Shown here: piece after piece, positions 41,349 to 53,718 of the stretch
Layout: every line of letters starts with the position of its first letter
Numbering within the stretch: the first letter of the stretch is position 1
Assembly (NCBI GenBank): GCA_009840355.1
Contig: VXNZ01000005.1
Coordinates: 1 to 64,000, forward strand
DNA length: 64,000 nucleotides
Direction: 5' to 3'
From: Chloroflexota bacterium
GTDB taxonomy: Bacteria; Chloroflexota; Dehalococcoidia; Lucifugimonadales; JADFKI01
The notes under the pieces: generated by a model
Databases searched by the model: none
The model's input: only the letters and a program-made list of their open reading frames with translations
Told to the model about the DNA's origin: nothing
Program-made: the position numbers and the translations under genes

Positions 41349-44033
41349 ATGCTGAAATCTCTCACAAGGCTGCTAGTCGGCTCCAACGAGGGAGCAATCA
41401 AGAAGCTGCGCCGCATCGCCGAAGACATTAATAAACTCGAAGGCGAATTCGAGAGCATGTCGGACGCGGAACTCGCCACGATTCGCTACAAGTTTCGCCA
41501 GCGCATTGAACGTGGCGAGGAACTCGACGACATTCTGCCCGAGGCGTTCGCCACGGTGCGCGAGGCGGCTAAGCGCGTATTGGGAATGCGCCACTTCGAT
41601 GTACAGCTCATTGGCGGCATGGTGCTGCATCAGGGCAAAATCGCCGAGATGCGTACAGGCGAAGGCAAAACGCTCGTTGCCACACTGCCCGCCTACCTGA
41701 ACTCGCTCGCCGGCAGCGTGCATGTCGTTACCGTAAACGACTACCTAGCGCGCCGCGATGCCCAATGGATGGGGCAGGTGTATCACTTCCTCGGTGCTTC
41801 TATTGGCGTGCTGCAGCATGATGCCGCGTACATGTTCGACCCTGATGTGGAATCGTCTGAACGCGGCATGGAAAGCCTGCGCCGCGTGGAACGGCGAGAG
41901 GCTTATGCGGCGGACATCACATACGGCACGAACAACGAGTTCGGCTTCGACTACTTGCGCGACAACATGGTCGTGGAACTCGGCAGGCGGGTGCAGGGAA
42001 AGCGCGAATTCGCCATCGTGGACGAGGTGGATAACATTCTCATCGACGAGGCGCGCACGCCGCTTATCATCAGCGGGCCGGCGCAGCAATCGCCAAACGA
42101 ATATCGCCGATTCGCGCGGCTGGCGAACACGCTCGACCGCGAAGACGACTACACCATCGATGAGAAGCACCGCACCGCCGCGCTGACGAACGAAGGCATA
42201 TCCAAACTGGAGAAGATGCTGAATGTCAGTAACATCTACGGCGCGGAGAACTTCGAGCTGGTCCACTACGCCGAGAATGCGCTGAAGGCGCAGGCGATAT
42301 TCGAACGGGACCGCGATTATGTGGTGCAAGACGGCGAAGTCGTCATTGTTGACGAGTTCACCGGACGCCTGATGACCGGCAGGCGCTACTCTGACGGGCT
42401 GCACCAGGCGATCGAAGCTAAGGAAAACGTAAAAGTTCAGCGCGAGTCAGTGACATACGCCACGATTACGCTGCAGAACTACTTCCGCCTGTACGACAAG
42501 CTGTCCGGCATGACCGGCACGGCTGCCACGGAAGGCGAAGAGTTCTGGAAGATATACAAACTCGAAGTAGTCGAGATTCCCACGAACAAGCCGATGGTTC
42601 GCCAAGACGACCAAGATCTCATTTATCCAAACCAAGACGCGAAATACCGCGCGGTCGTCGGCGAAATCAGGGAGCGCAGTCAAGCGGGACAACCCGTGCT
42701 AGTCGGCACGACGGACATCGATATGTCGGAGATGCTGAGCGATCGGCTGCGGAAGGCGGGCGTCAAGCACGAGGTGCTGAACGCCAAGCAGCACGAACGC
42801 GAGGCGCATATCGTCGCGCAGGCAGGTCGTCCGGGCGCGGTCACCGTCGCCACCAACATGGCGGGTCGCGGCACCGACATCATTCTCGGCGGCAATCAGG
42901 AAATGCTTGGCATTCCCGAAGAAGAGTGGCAGGCAGACCACGACCGCGTTATCAGGCAAGGCGGCTTGTTCATTCTCGGCACGGAGCGGCATGAGGCGCG
43001 TCGCATCGACAACCAGCTTCGCGGGCGTTCCGGCAGGCAAGGCGACATTGGGCACTCGCGGTTCTATGTTGCGCTCGACGATGAACTGATGCGGCGCTTC
43101 GGCGGCGACACCATCAAGAAGTTCATGAACTGGGCGATGGAAGACGAAGGGCACATTGAAAGCAAGTCTATCAGCAAGTCCATCGAGTCCGCGCAGGTGA
43201 AGACAGAGGCGTTCCACTTCGACATCCGCAAGCATCTCGTCGAATACGACGATGTGGTGAACACGCACCGCGATGTCATCTACGGCGAGCGCGAGAAGAT
43301 TCTGTCCGGCTCCGACTTAAAGGCGAATATGCAAGCGATGGTCGCGGCGAATATGCAGGAACTCTTGCAGCAGCACTTGGGCGGCAATCGTCCCGAGCTG
43401 TGGAATACCGAACGCCTAGCGCGCGAACTCGGCGGCATAATGCCTATGCCGTCCGAATTCGCATACCACGACGACATCGCGGCATACTCATACGAAGAAG
43501 TGGAAGACATCATCCTGCGCCACGCCGAAGCGCTGTACGACAGCATCGAAGCCGAGCTGGGCGACGACGAGATGCGCACCCTGGAGCGCCAAGTGATGCT
43601 GCGCGTCATAGACAGCAACTGGGTGCAGCACCTCACCGCAATGGAAAACCTGCGGCAGGGCATCGGGCTGCACGCCTTCGGGCAGCGCGACCCACTGGTG
43701 ATGTACAAAAAGGAGGGGCACGAAAAGTTCCAAGACTTGCAGTCGCGCATACAGAGCGACATCGTGCACGCCATCTACAACATCGGCGATATGGCGCAGC
43801 AGCATGCGCGGCTGAACGGCAGCTTACAGCACCCCAACGGCGCGAACGGCACAAACCGCCGCCGCCAGCGCTCCGGCACGAACGGCGCGTCCCGCAATGG
43901 CAACGCCAGCGTGATGACGCAGGTCGTGTCCGCGCAGCGCGAAGCCGTCCCCGCGGGAAGCCGCAAGATCGGGCGCAATTCGCCCTGCCCGTGCGGTAGC
44001 GGAAAGAAGTACAAGCGCTGTTGCGGAGCGTAG
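41349..44033 (+). CDS. secA: Preprotein translocase ATPase SecA
   Basis: Motor that drives unfolded proteins through SecYEG. 894 residues from the ATG at 41349 (GGAGG ten bases before it); an upstream in-frame ATG is not supported. Walker A is MRTGEGKTLVATLPAYL (101-117), Walker B IVDEVDNILIDEA. The preprotein cross-linking domain includes FRLYDKLSGMTGTA, and the second helicase domain VATNMAGRGTDIILGG and QLRGRSGRQGD. The C-terminus is the zinc SEC-C motif NSPCPCGSGKKYKRCC. Complete. Confidence 0.98.
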   Translation: MLKSLTRLLVGSNEGAIKKLRRIAEDINKLEGEFESMSDAELATIRYKFRQRIERGEELDDILPEAFATVREAAKRVLGMRHFDVQLIGGMVLHQGKIAEMRTGEGKTLVATLPAYLNSLAGSVHVVTVNDYLARRDAQWMGQVYHFLGASIGVLQHDAAYMFDPDVESSERGMESLRRVERREAYAADITYGTNNEFGFDYLRDNMVVELGRRVQGKREFAIVDEVDNILIDEARTPLIISGPAQQSPNEYRRFARLANTLDREDDYTIDEKHRTAALTNEGISKLEKMLNVSNIYGAENFELVHYAENALKAQAIFERDRDYVVQDGEVVIVDEFTGRLMTGRRYSDGLHQAIEAKENVKVQRESVTYATITLQNYFRLYDKLSGMTGTAATEGEEFWKIYKLEVVEIPTNKPMVRQDDQDLIYPNQDAKYRAVVGEIRERSQAGQPVLVGTTDIDMSEMLSDRLRKAGVKHEVLNAKQHEREAHIVAQAGRPGAVTVATNMAGRGTDIILGGNQEMLGIPEEEWQADHDRVIRQGGLFILGTERHEARRIDNQLRGRSGRQGDIGHSRFYVALDDELMRRFGGDTIKKFMNWAMEDEGHIESKSISKSIESAQVKTEAFHFDIRKHLVEYDDVVNTHRDVIYGEREKILSGSDLKANMQAMVAANMQELLQQHLGGNRPELWNTERLARELGGIMPMPSEFAYHDDIAAYSYEEVEDIILRHAEALYDSIEAELGDDEMRTLERQVMLRVIDSNWVQHLTAMENLRQGIGLHAFGQRDPLVMYKKEGHEKFQDLQSRIQSDIVHAIYNIGDMAQQHARLNGSLQHPNGANGTNRRRQRSGTNGASRNGNASVMTQVVSAQREAVPAGSRKIGRNSPCPCGSGKKYKRCCGA

Positions 44034-44100
44034 TCCCTGCCCTATTTCATACCACACAGAGAAGGCCGCAAAGGCGGACACATAGAGCATGTGAGAAGTA

Positions 44101-45867
44101 ATGAACAACTCTCAGATAGCCGAGACTTTTGAGAACATCGCAGGCTTGCTTGAAATGAAGGGCGAAAAGGTATTCACCATTCGCGCCTACCAACGTGCCG
44201 CGCGCACCATCGAACGCCTGCCGATGGAACTCGGCGAGATGTTGCGCGAAGAGCAGGACTTGAAGGCGATCCCCGGCATCGGCAAGGCAATCTCCGAGAA
44301 GATTGGCGAGATGGTCGATACGAACTCGCTTCACTACTACGACCGCCTGAAGGCAGAGTTTCCCGACGGCATTCTGGAAGTGATGCAGATTCCCGGTCTG
44401 GGACCGAAGACCGTGCGGCGGCTATGGCTGGAACTGGGCGTTACAGATGTGTCCGGCTTACAAGCGGCGATAGACGACGGCAGGCTGGAATCGCTGCCGC
44501 GTCTGGGCAAGAAGACCGCCACCAATATCGCGCGACAATTACAGTTCAAGCGCAGCCAGAGCAAGCGAATGCCAATCGCGCGCGCGCAGCCGATATGCGA
44601 CCGACTCATCGCCGCGCTGCGAGAGCAATGCCCGGAAATCAGGCAGATTATGCCGGGCGGCAGCCTCCGCCGCTACGAAGAGACCATCGGCGACATCGAT
44701 CTCGTTTGCACGGCGGACGACCCGGCGCAAGTGCTGGACGCACTGGTGTCCCTGCCGAATGTCGCGGATGTGCTGGGGCACGGCGATACGAAGGCGTCGG
44801 TGTATCTGCACGACGGCATTCAGATCGATCTGCGCGTGGTGCACGAACGGCACTTCGGCGCGCTGTTGCAGTACTTTTCCGGCAATTTGCAGCACAACAT
44901 TCTGCTGCGCGACAGGGCGAACCAGCTCAACCTATCGCTCAACGAATACGGCATCACCGACAAGGAAACCGGCGTCATAGAAGAGTTCGCCGACGAGCAG
45001 GCGCTGTACAAACGGCTCGGCTTGCAGTACATCCCGCCCGAATTGCGGCAAGGCGGCGGCGAGGTCAAGTTGGCGCTCCAACAAGCCATTCCAGCGCTCG
45101 TAGAATTGTCCGACATTCGCGGCGACTTGCACGACCACTGCGATTGGAGCGACGGTCGCGACCCGATGCAAGCCATGGTGCTCACCGCGAAAGAACGCGG
45201 CTTGGAATATTTGGCAATCACCGACCATTCGGTCGGCAGAGGCATCGCCAACGGGTTGAGTGAGGAGCGCCTGGAACGGCAAATATCAGTCGTGCGGGAG
45301 TGCGAGCAAAACATCGGCGGCATTCGCCTACTCGCCGGCACGGAGATGGACATCCGCGCGGATGGCACGCTTGACTACGACGACGATATTTTGCAAAAGC
45401 TCGATTGGGTTGTCGCATCCGTCCACTCTGCGATGAGCCAAGACGCCGCCACAATGACAGAGCGCATTATCAAGGCGATGCGCAATCCAAATGTCGATGC
45501 CATCGGACACCTCAGCACGCGCATTGTTGGCGGGCGGAAAGGCGTTGACGCCGATTACGAAGCGATATTCCGCGCGGCAGCGGACACCGGCACCGCGCTC
45601 GAAATCAATGCTGCGCCGGAACGCCTGGACCTGCGAGACAGCCATGCGGCGCGCGCCCGTGAACTCGGCGTGCCACTGGTCATCAGCACGGACGCACACA
45701 CCACAGAAGCCCTGAGTAACGCCCGATTCGGCGTGGGCGTGGCGCGCCGGGCGTGGTGCGAACCCAGACACATCCTCAACACCCTCCCCTACGACAAGCT
45801 CATCGAATACTTGAAGACTCCCAAGCCTACGAGGATAGAAGCGTTTGCAAGACTTGCACGAGGCTGA
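44101..45867 (+). CDS. polX: DNA polymerase/3'-5' exonuclease PolX
   Basis: Family X repair polymerase fused to a PHP nuclease domain, 588 residues. Helix-hairpin-helix sequences AIPGIGKAISEKI and IPGLGPKTVRRLW bind DNA. The polymerase active site is MPGGSLRRYEETIGDIDLVC with DLRVVHERHFGALLQ after it. The PHP part has DLHDHCDWSDGRDPMQAM and AITDHSVGRG, then GTEMDIRADGTLDYDDD and ISTDAHTTEAL. The reading frame is intact. The end overlaps the next gene by 23 bases, so the two are coupled. Confidence 0.97.
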   Translation: MNNSQIAETFENIAGLLEMKGEKVFTIRAYQRAARTIERLPMELGEMLREEQDLKAIPGIGKAISEKIGEMVDTNSLHYYDRLKAEFPDGILEVMQIPGLGPKTVRRLWLELGVTDVSGLQAAIDDGRLESLPRLGKKTATNIARQLQFKRSQSKRMPIARAQPICDRLIAALREQCPEIRQIMPGGSLRRYEETIGDIDLVCTADDPAQVLDALVSLPNVADVLGHGDTKASVYLHDGIQIDLRVVHERHFGALLQYFSGNLQHNILLRDRANQLNLSLNEYGITDKETGVIEEFADEQALYKRLGLQYIPPELRQGGGEVKLALQQAIPALVELSDIRGDLHDHCDWSDGRDPMQAMVLTAKERGLEYLAITDHSVGRGIANGLSEERLERQISVVRECEQNIGGIRLLAGTEMDIRADGTLDYDDDILQKLDWVVASVHSAMSQDAATMTERIIKAMRNPNVDAIGHLSTRIVGGRKGVDADYEAIFRAAADTGTALEINAAPERLDLRDSHAARARELGVPLVISTDAHTTEALSNARFGVGVARRAWCEPRHILNTLPYDKLIEYLKTPKPTRIEAFARLARG

Positions 45868-46588
45868 GATAGCCGATGCCGTCACGCCGTCAGCGCCGAC
45901 CGACGGGGAAGACGCCGTAGCGATAGCGCACCTGATTGGCGCGCTAGAGCGCGGCGTGGACTGGCCCACGGCTGTGCTGGAAGCGATGTCCATCTGGCGC
46001 ACCGCAACCGAGACCATTGGCGACCGGCGCAACAATTACTTCGTCGGCGGCGAGGCGTTCGATTGGATGCTGATGGCGGAGCGCCTGTGCGAGGTGGCAG
46101 GAACACTAATCCCCGACGACGAACGCGAGGAGCTATTGTTCAGCGGACGCTTCCCAGAGAGTTTCGACGCAGAGCGATTCAAGGAACTGCTAGGCGCGCA
46201 GAAGCACAGCGGTTTCCTGAACTACTACTACGGAGTCGTCGTAGAAGAAGCGCTACAATTGGCGGTGGAGCGAGAAGTGCATAAGCGCGCTGTCAGCAAC
46301 GGCAATCAGTACCAAGGCGACTTCTCCGAAGAGGCATATTTCCGGATATACCGCCGCAGCCTCACCGAACTCTTGCAGGATTTCTGCGCCGAAATGGGTT
46401 ACATCAACGAAGGCGTCATATCGCTAAGCCAGTGCAAAGAGTTCCTGTATTGGTTGTTCAAGTACCGCATGCGAATATCGGACAAGGCAAAAGTCGCCAG
46501 CGACACGCGCAAAGGCATCGCCCAGCTCCGCGAAATCGCCGAAGCGCAGCCGCAGACCGGCGGCGGGTATGCGCCGGAGCAGCCTTAG
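45845..46588 (+). CDS. Unrecognised protein coupled to polX
   Basis: 247 residues from a TTG inside the polX coding end; the reading frame is well supported by codon use. It is largely helical: IGALERGVDWPTAVLEAMSI, YFVGGEAFDWMLMAERLCEV, SGFLNYYYGVVVEEALQL and CKEFLYWLFKYRMRISDKAK. I do not recognise a family. Its overlap with polX suggests a role linked to that polymerase, for example as a DNA-repair partner, but there is no further evidence. Confidence 0.75.
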   Translation: MQDLHEAEIADAVTPSAPTDGEDAVAIAHLIGALERGVDWPTAVLEAMSIWRTATETIGDRRNNYFVGGEAFDWMLMAERLCEVAGTLIPDDEREELLFSGRFPESFDAERFKELLGAQKHSGFLNYYYGVVVEEALQLAVEREVHKRAVSNGNQYQGDFSEEAYFRIYRRSLTELLQDFCAEMGYINEGVISLSQCKEFLYWLFKYRMRISDKAKVASDTRKGIAQLREIAEAQPQTGGGYAPEQP

Positions 46589-46774
46589 CGCATTCCTCTA
46601 CCATCCACGCAAGCCTCACGCAGACCGCGCACTTCGACACGACACATCGTCCCCAGCTGTCCCGCATTTTCGCGCCGTTCCTACTATCTTCTTTCTTTCC
46701 ACGACGAATGCCTGCTCCGAAGTCACTTATGTGGATATTCGTCGGCTCATTTGCGCAGGCAGGCTGACACGATA

Positions 46775-48064
46775 CTAGCCCTCTTCCGGCGGTTTGATGC
46801 CGCGGAACATCTGTAGAAGCAACCCGTTGTACACTAGCTTGACAACGGCACCAACTAGGAACGGCGCGCCAAGATACGCGATTCCAGCGATTACACCTGC
46901 GGCGGCTGGGCTGACGGTTTGCGCGAGATTTCGGCCGAGATTGTTCATACTCGCCATTGCGGTGCGGGATTCCGCCGGCACGATTGCCATCGTGTAGGAC
47001 TGGCGGGCAGGCACATCCATATCGTTGCAGACTTCATGCAGCAGGTAGAACGCCACGGCAAGCCACACTTCAGTCGAAAGCGCCAAGCCGATGAACATCA
47101 GGTTCGCCGCGACTTGCGTGAACGCCATCGTGTTCACCAGCCCGATGCGTTTGGCGACCGGCGCAGCGAGGGAGACCGACACCACATTCAGCACTTGCGC
47201 GGCGAAGAAAATACCCGTTACTTCGAGCAGGTCAATGCCAAACTGAGTTACGAACCAGTACGATACGAACGCCCGCACCGCGAACCCGCCACCAAAGGCG
47301 TCAAGTATCGATAGCCCGGTCATTCTGTAAATCAAGCCACGCGCGGATGGCGTGCCTGCGGGAGGCGTTGGCGCGTTCTGCGGTGCCTCAGCATCGCTGG
47401 AATCCCTGCGACGCACTTCCACATCGGGAGACAACCGGGCGTACAGAGGAATGCCCACCGCAGCAATCGCGGTGTACAGCACGAACATCACCTTGTACGA
47501 ATCTAGTTCGTCTATAACCCAAGACTGCTGTATCAGGTCGTGCTGAATTAGCACGGGCAGCCCAATCATCATCGAGCCAAGCGCGCGCGTGAATATGGTC
47601 GCGAGGTTGTAACAGCTGAACGCCACGGTGCGCTGCGATGGGCTGGTGTTCTCCGCAAGCACTGCGGTGTCCAGCGATATGAACGCCGTTCGGTCGCCGC
47701 CGCCGGATGTCGTTACCGCGAACACGCCTACAATCAGCAGCACTATGTAATCTGACGAAATCGAGAAGACCACGCCACCGCCGACCATCAGCACGGACAT
47801 CGCCATGAACATCCGCTTGCGCCCGATTCTATCTCCCCAGAATGTGGCGAGGAAGTTCGACAGAGCGCTGCCTGCCATAATCGAGCTGAATATCAGAGTC
47901 GCCTGAATTACCCCGAAACCCAGCAGCGACAGATACACGCCGAGGAAAACGCTGATGAATCCGTAGTCAAGCGTACGCAGCGCAGCGGCAAGAATGACAA
48001 TCCTGCCATTCCGTCCCACCTGCGGGAATATGTGGCTGACCGGCCGCATTACACGATTGAGCAT
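46775..48064 (-). CDS. MFS transporter
   Basis: 429 residues with 12 predicted membrane helices in two halves, separated by an acidic cytoplasmic loop rich in Asp/Glu/Pro (about 225-245). The first half has YGFISVFLGVYLSLLGFGVI and the MFS loop-2 pattern GDRIGRKRMFM between helices 2 and 3. The substrate is not indicated. It follows valS by 92 bases on the same strand. It may export a drug or metabolite. Confidence 0.85.
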   Translation of the reverse strand: MLNRVMRPVSHIFPQVGRNGRIVILAAALRTLDYGFISVFLGVYLSLLGFGVIQATLIFSSIMAGSALSNFLATFWGDRIGRKRMFMAMSVLMVGGGVVFSISSDYIVLLIVGVFAVTTSGGGDRTAFISLDTAVLAENTSPSQRTVAFSCYNLATIFTRALGSMMIGLPVLIQHDLIQQSWVIDELDSYKVMFVLYTAIAAVGIPLYARLSPDVEVRRRDSSDAEAPQNAPTPPAGTPSARGLIYRMTGLSILDAFGGGFAVRAFVSYWFVTQFGIDLLEVTGIFFAAQVLNVVSVSLAAPVAKRIGLVNTMAFTQVAANLMFIGLALSTEVWLAVAFYLLHEVCNDMDVPARQSYTMAIVPAESRTAMASMNNLGRNLAQTVSPAAAGVIAGIAYLGAPFLVGAVVKLVYNGLLLQMFRGIKPPEEG

Positions 48065-48156
48065 CGGTTATGCCTCAGTCGGGAATGGTGGGACGAACGG
48101 CTTGCGAACCGCGAAATGCGTGGATGTTTGCGTAGCGCGCTCACATTCGGCCGACA

Positions 48157-50856
<2,700 letters not shown>

Positions 50857-51162
50857 GAATTTCGTCCTGTCAATTCGGTTTGCCTTGTTGCTGCTCGCCT
50901 ATTCAATCAATCCAACTTGATAGATGGCAGGGCGGTATCTTGGAGCGGGGATCGGCTTGCCTGATTCCGTGACGACCGCAAGCCATGCTTCCTTAGCAAT
51001 CTACAACTCTTTCAGAGCCTATTCAGCGGTATCCCCGAAAGCCGAGCAATGTATGAGGTCGGGTATATCCGCAACATACGGCTCGTCTTCTTTAGGAGTA
51101 GAAGATGTTTATATGGTAGCCCTTCATCATATCCACCCTGTGCATCGACGTTACTGCCCATC
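50857..51162. other. Intergenic region between valS and the AAA ATPase gene
   Basis: 306 bases lying between two minus-strand genes. A plus-strand frame at 50924-51175 lacks family resemblance and a ribosome binding site. A partial T-box-like string occurs but fails the pairing test (see rejected items). I see nothing else. Confidence 0.4.
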
Positions 51163-52557
51163 TTACCCACTGTAAATGTACTGCCCGCCGACGCGGTCGC
51201 AGTTCAGACGGCGGTTCAGATGCAGCCCTTCCAATATGAACTCCACGGCGGATGCGATTGCCGCCGCCTCTTCAGACTGCTCGATCTCTTTGATTAGCTC
51301 GGCTGCTTCGCCCATCCCGGCGTAGCCAGATAGGTAATCAGCGGACGACTTGTCGCTGCCGCATTCGATTGTCAGCCCTTCCTCAAACAGGTCGGTCAAG
51401 TCGGCGAATTGGCGCGGCTGGTAGTAGCGGCCAAATGTGTTCAGCACCGCCTTCTTCACCAGATCTTCGATGACGCGGAACTCCCTGCCCTCTTCGACGC
51501 TTTCCATCTCGATCTTGCCCGTCGTGGAGGCGACCAGCGCCGGAAGGTCGCTTACGCGCGGGGATGCGGGTTCGTTGTGGCGCAGGCTGCGCTTGAACGC
51601 AGAGCTAAGCATCGTCTCGTAGTTGGCGATGGACACGCGTAGGCTGACGCCCGAACGCTGGTTGATGTCCGGGCTGCGGCGAGCCAATGCGGTGAACTCG
51701 GCTATAATCTCGCGCATATATCGCGGCACGCTGACTCGGCTGCCGGTGTCGTCAAAGTGCGCGTATTCCTGCTCTACAATGCCGATTTCGTCGTCCAAGG
51801 AACGAGGGTAGTGCGTGCGTATCTGCGCGCCGTAGCGGTCCTTAAGCGGAGTGATGATGCGTCCGCGGTTCGTGTAGTCTTCCGGGTTCGCGGTCGATAC
51901 CAAGAACACATCGAGCGGCAGCATAATGCGGTAGCCCTTAATCTGAATGTCACGCTCCTGCATCAGGTTGAACAGGCTCACCTGAATTCGCTCCGACAGG
52001 TCGGGCAGTTCGTTGATGCAGAATATGCCTCTGTTCGTGCGCGGTATCAGCCCGTAGTGTATCGTCAGTTCGTCGGAAAGGTAGCGCCCTTCCGCGACCT
52101 TTATCGGATCGACTTCGCCGATAAGATCGGCAACGGTGATGTCCGGCGTTGCAAGTTTTTCGCTGTAACGCTCGTCGCGGTGCAGCCACGAAATCTTTGT
52201 GGCATCGCCGTCGCGGGCGATCCTTGCCTTGCACTGGTAGCATATCGGATCGAACGGTTCACAGTTCAGTTCACATTCGGCAATGACGGGGATTTCCTCG
52301 TCCAGCAGCGACACCATGTGCCGTATGAGCCGCGACTTCGCTTGTCCACGCTCGCCCAGCAATATGATGTCCTGCCCGGCGAGTATGGCGTTCTCCAGCT
52401 GCGGTATCACCGAGTCGCTGAAGCCGATTATGCCCGGAAACAGGTCCTCGCCCGCCTGAATCTTGCTGATGAGGTTGTTGCGGATTTCTTCGCGTACAGT
52501 CAGGGGCTTGTAACCGCTCGCTCGCAGTTCCCCGACGGTGCTCGCCTTATCAGGCAT
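51163..52557 (-). CDS. MoxR/ChlI-like AAA+ ATPase with a cysteine cluster
   Basis: 464 residues from the ATG at 52557 (GGGAGG six bases upstream). The Walker A equivalent is LLGERGQAKSRLIR (GExGxxKS, 67-80), Walker B GIFCINELPDLSERIQVSL, with Asn-Glu where Asp-Glu is usual, and sensor-like VFLVSTANPEDYTNRGRIIT. Four cysteines at 95, 99, 106, 109 (CELNCEPFDPICYQC) could hold zinc between Walker A and B. The fold resembles the magnesium-chelatase I subunit. Such ATPases normally pair with a von Willebrand A protein, which is not adjacent here. The target of the remodelling is unknown. Confidence 0.85.
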   Translation of the reverse strand: MPDKASTVGELRASGYKPLTVREEIRNNLISKIQAGEDLFPGIIGFSDSVIPQLENAILAGQDIILLGERGQAKSRLIRHMVSLLDEEIPVIAECELNCEPFDPICYQCKARIARDGDATKISWLHRDERYSEKLATPDITVADLIGEVDPIKVAEGRYLSDELTIHYGLIPRTNRGIFCINELPDLSERIQVSLFNLMQERDIQIKGYRIMLPLDVFLVSTANPEDYTNRGRIITPLKDRYGAQIRTHYPRSLDDEIGIVEQEYAHFDDTGSRVSVPRYMREIIAEFTALARRSPDINQRSGVSLRVSIANYETMLSSAFKRSLRHNEPASPRVSDLPALVASTTGKIEMESVEEGREFRVIEDLVKKAVLNTFGRYYQPRQFADLTDLFEEGLTIECGSDKSSADYLSGYAGMGEAAELIKEIEQSEEAAAIASAVEFILEGLHLNRRLNCDRVGGQYIYSG

Positions 52558-52729
52558 TTTCATCCTCCCGTCCCATTGTGTACAAATTGGCGTGTACGAT
52601 TTGACTTGTTCAATTTTGCAGAACAATCATATCAGACATTCGCGACGGCTGACGAGATACCCACGCTTTATCCTGCTTATCTTGTTCATCCATGTAATTG
52701 CAATTGCTGATATACTGCCAATCACTATG

Positions 52730-53539
52730 ATGAACTACATCTGCAAGACCTGCGGCGTGGAGTTCTCGGCGAGCGAGTCGCCGCCGCCAAACTGCCCGAT
52801 TTGCGACGACCCACGCCAGTATGTGGGCTGGGACGGGCAGCAATGGACCACGATGGCGGAACTCAAGGCGCAAGGCTATGTCAATGAAACCCGCGAGATA
52901 GAACCGGGCTTGATCGGCATTGGTATGACGCCGTCGTTTTCCATCGGGCAGCGCGCCCTGCTGCTGCAAACGCCCGGCGGCAATGTGCTGTACGACTGCA
53001 TCAGCCTGCTGGACGACAGCGCCATTGCAGCGGTCAACGCGCTGGGCGGCATACAGGTTATCTGCTTCTCGCACCCGCATTTCTACGACAGCATGGTGAG
53101 CTGGAGTCTCGCGTTCGACGACGCTGCAATTATCATCCCGGAGGCGGACCGCGAGCATGTGATGCGCCCGCACGCCAACATCCGGTATTGGGATGGCGAG
53201 CCGTTGGAAATTATGCCCGGCGCGACACTGATTCAGTGCGGCGGACACTTCGACGGCAGCGCAGTGCTCCATTGGGCTGGCGGCGCGGACGGAAAAGGAG
53301 CGCTCTTCGTCGGAGACAGCATCACCGTCGTGCCTGATAGGCGATTCGTCAGCTTTATGACTAGCTATCCGAACCTTATTCCCCTGTCCGCGCCTGAAAT
53401 CGGACGAATCGTCGCGGCAGTCGATCCGTATGAGTTTGACCGCATATACGGCGGCTGGTGGGGGCGCAATGTTATGCAGAACGCCAAAGACGCCGTGCGC
53501 CGGTCCGCAGAACGGTATATCGCACACATTCAGGGCTAA
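52730..53539 (+). CDS. Metallo-beta-lactamase-fold hydrolase with rubredoxin-like N-terminus
   Basis: About 269 residues. A CxxC...CxxC knuckle is at the start (YICKTCG, Cys5/8; NCPICDDP, Cys22/25), as in rubredoxin-like zinc ribbons. The main domain is metallo-beta-lactamase-like: CFSHPHFYDSM (His115, His117, Asp120 in the HxHxxD region), IQCGGHFDGSAV and FVGDSITVVPD. The ATG at 52730 (or 52727) is favoured because TATACT lies at 52711-52716, placing the +1 only a few bases away. The long frame upstream is not coding. The substrate is unknown. Confidence 0.85.
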   Translation: MNYICKTCGVEFSASESPPPNCPICDDPRQYVGWDGQQWTTMAELKAQGYVNETREIEPGLIGIGMTPSFSIGQRALLLQTPGGNVLYDCISLLDDSAIAAVNALGGIQVICFSHPHFYDSMVSWSLAFDDAAIIIPEADREHVMRPHANIRYWDGEPLEIMPGATLIQCGGHFDGSAVLHWAGGADGKGALFVGDSITVVPDRRFVSFMTSYPNLIPLSAPEIGRIVAAVDPYEFDRIYGGWWGRNVMQNAKDAVRRSAERYIAHIQG

Positions 53540-53718
53540 CCATAGCCCATCTCTACTCACAATCCGTCCCTGAGTCCACGCCTTTATGCGTCCCGAGTTA
53601 TCGGCGCATTTGGTTCTTCCTCGGTAGCATTAAACCGCAAACGCGCCGTTACACGACGGTTTCCGTTGTTCTATAATGGTTTGCGAAATTCTGAGCAAGC
53701 CGAGTAGGAGCCGCGCAA

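Noticed and set aside
51025-51037. Possible T-box leader upstream of valS
   Set aside because: On the minus strand GGATACCGCT matches part of the T-box consensus (TGGNACCGCG), but the tRNA-acceptor-pairing bases do not fit and no specifier hairpin was found.
50924-51175. 83-codon open frame between valS and the ATPase
   Set aside because: No Shine-Dalgarno sequence, no resemblance to a known protein and poor coding character.
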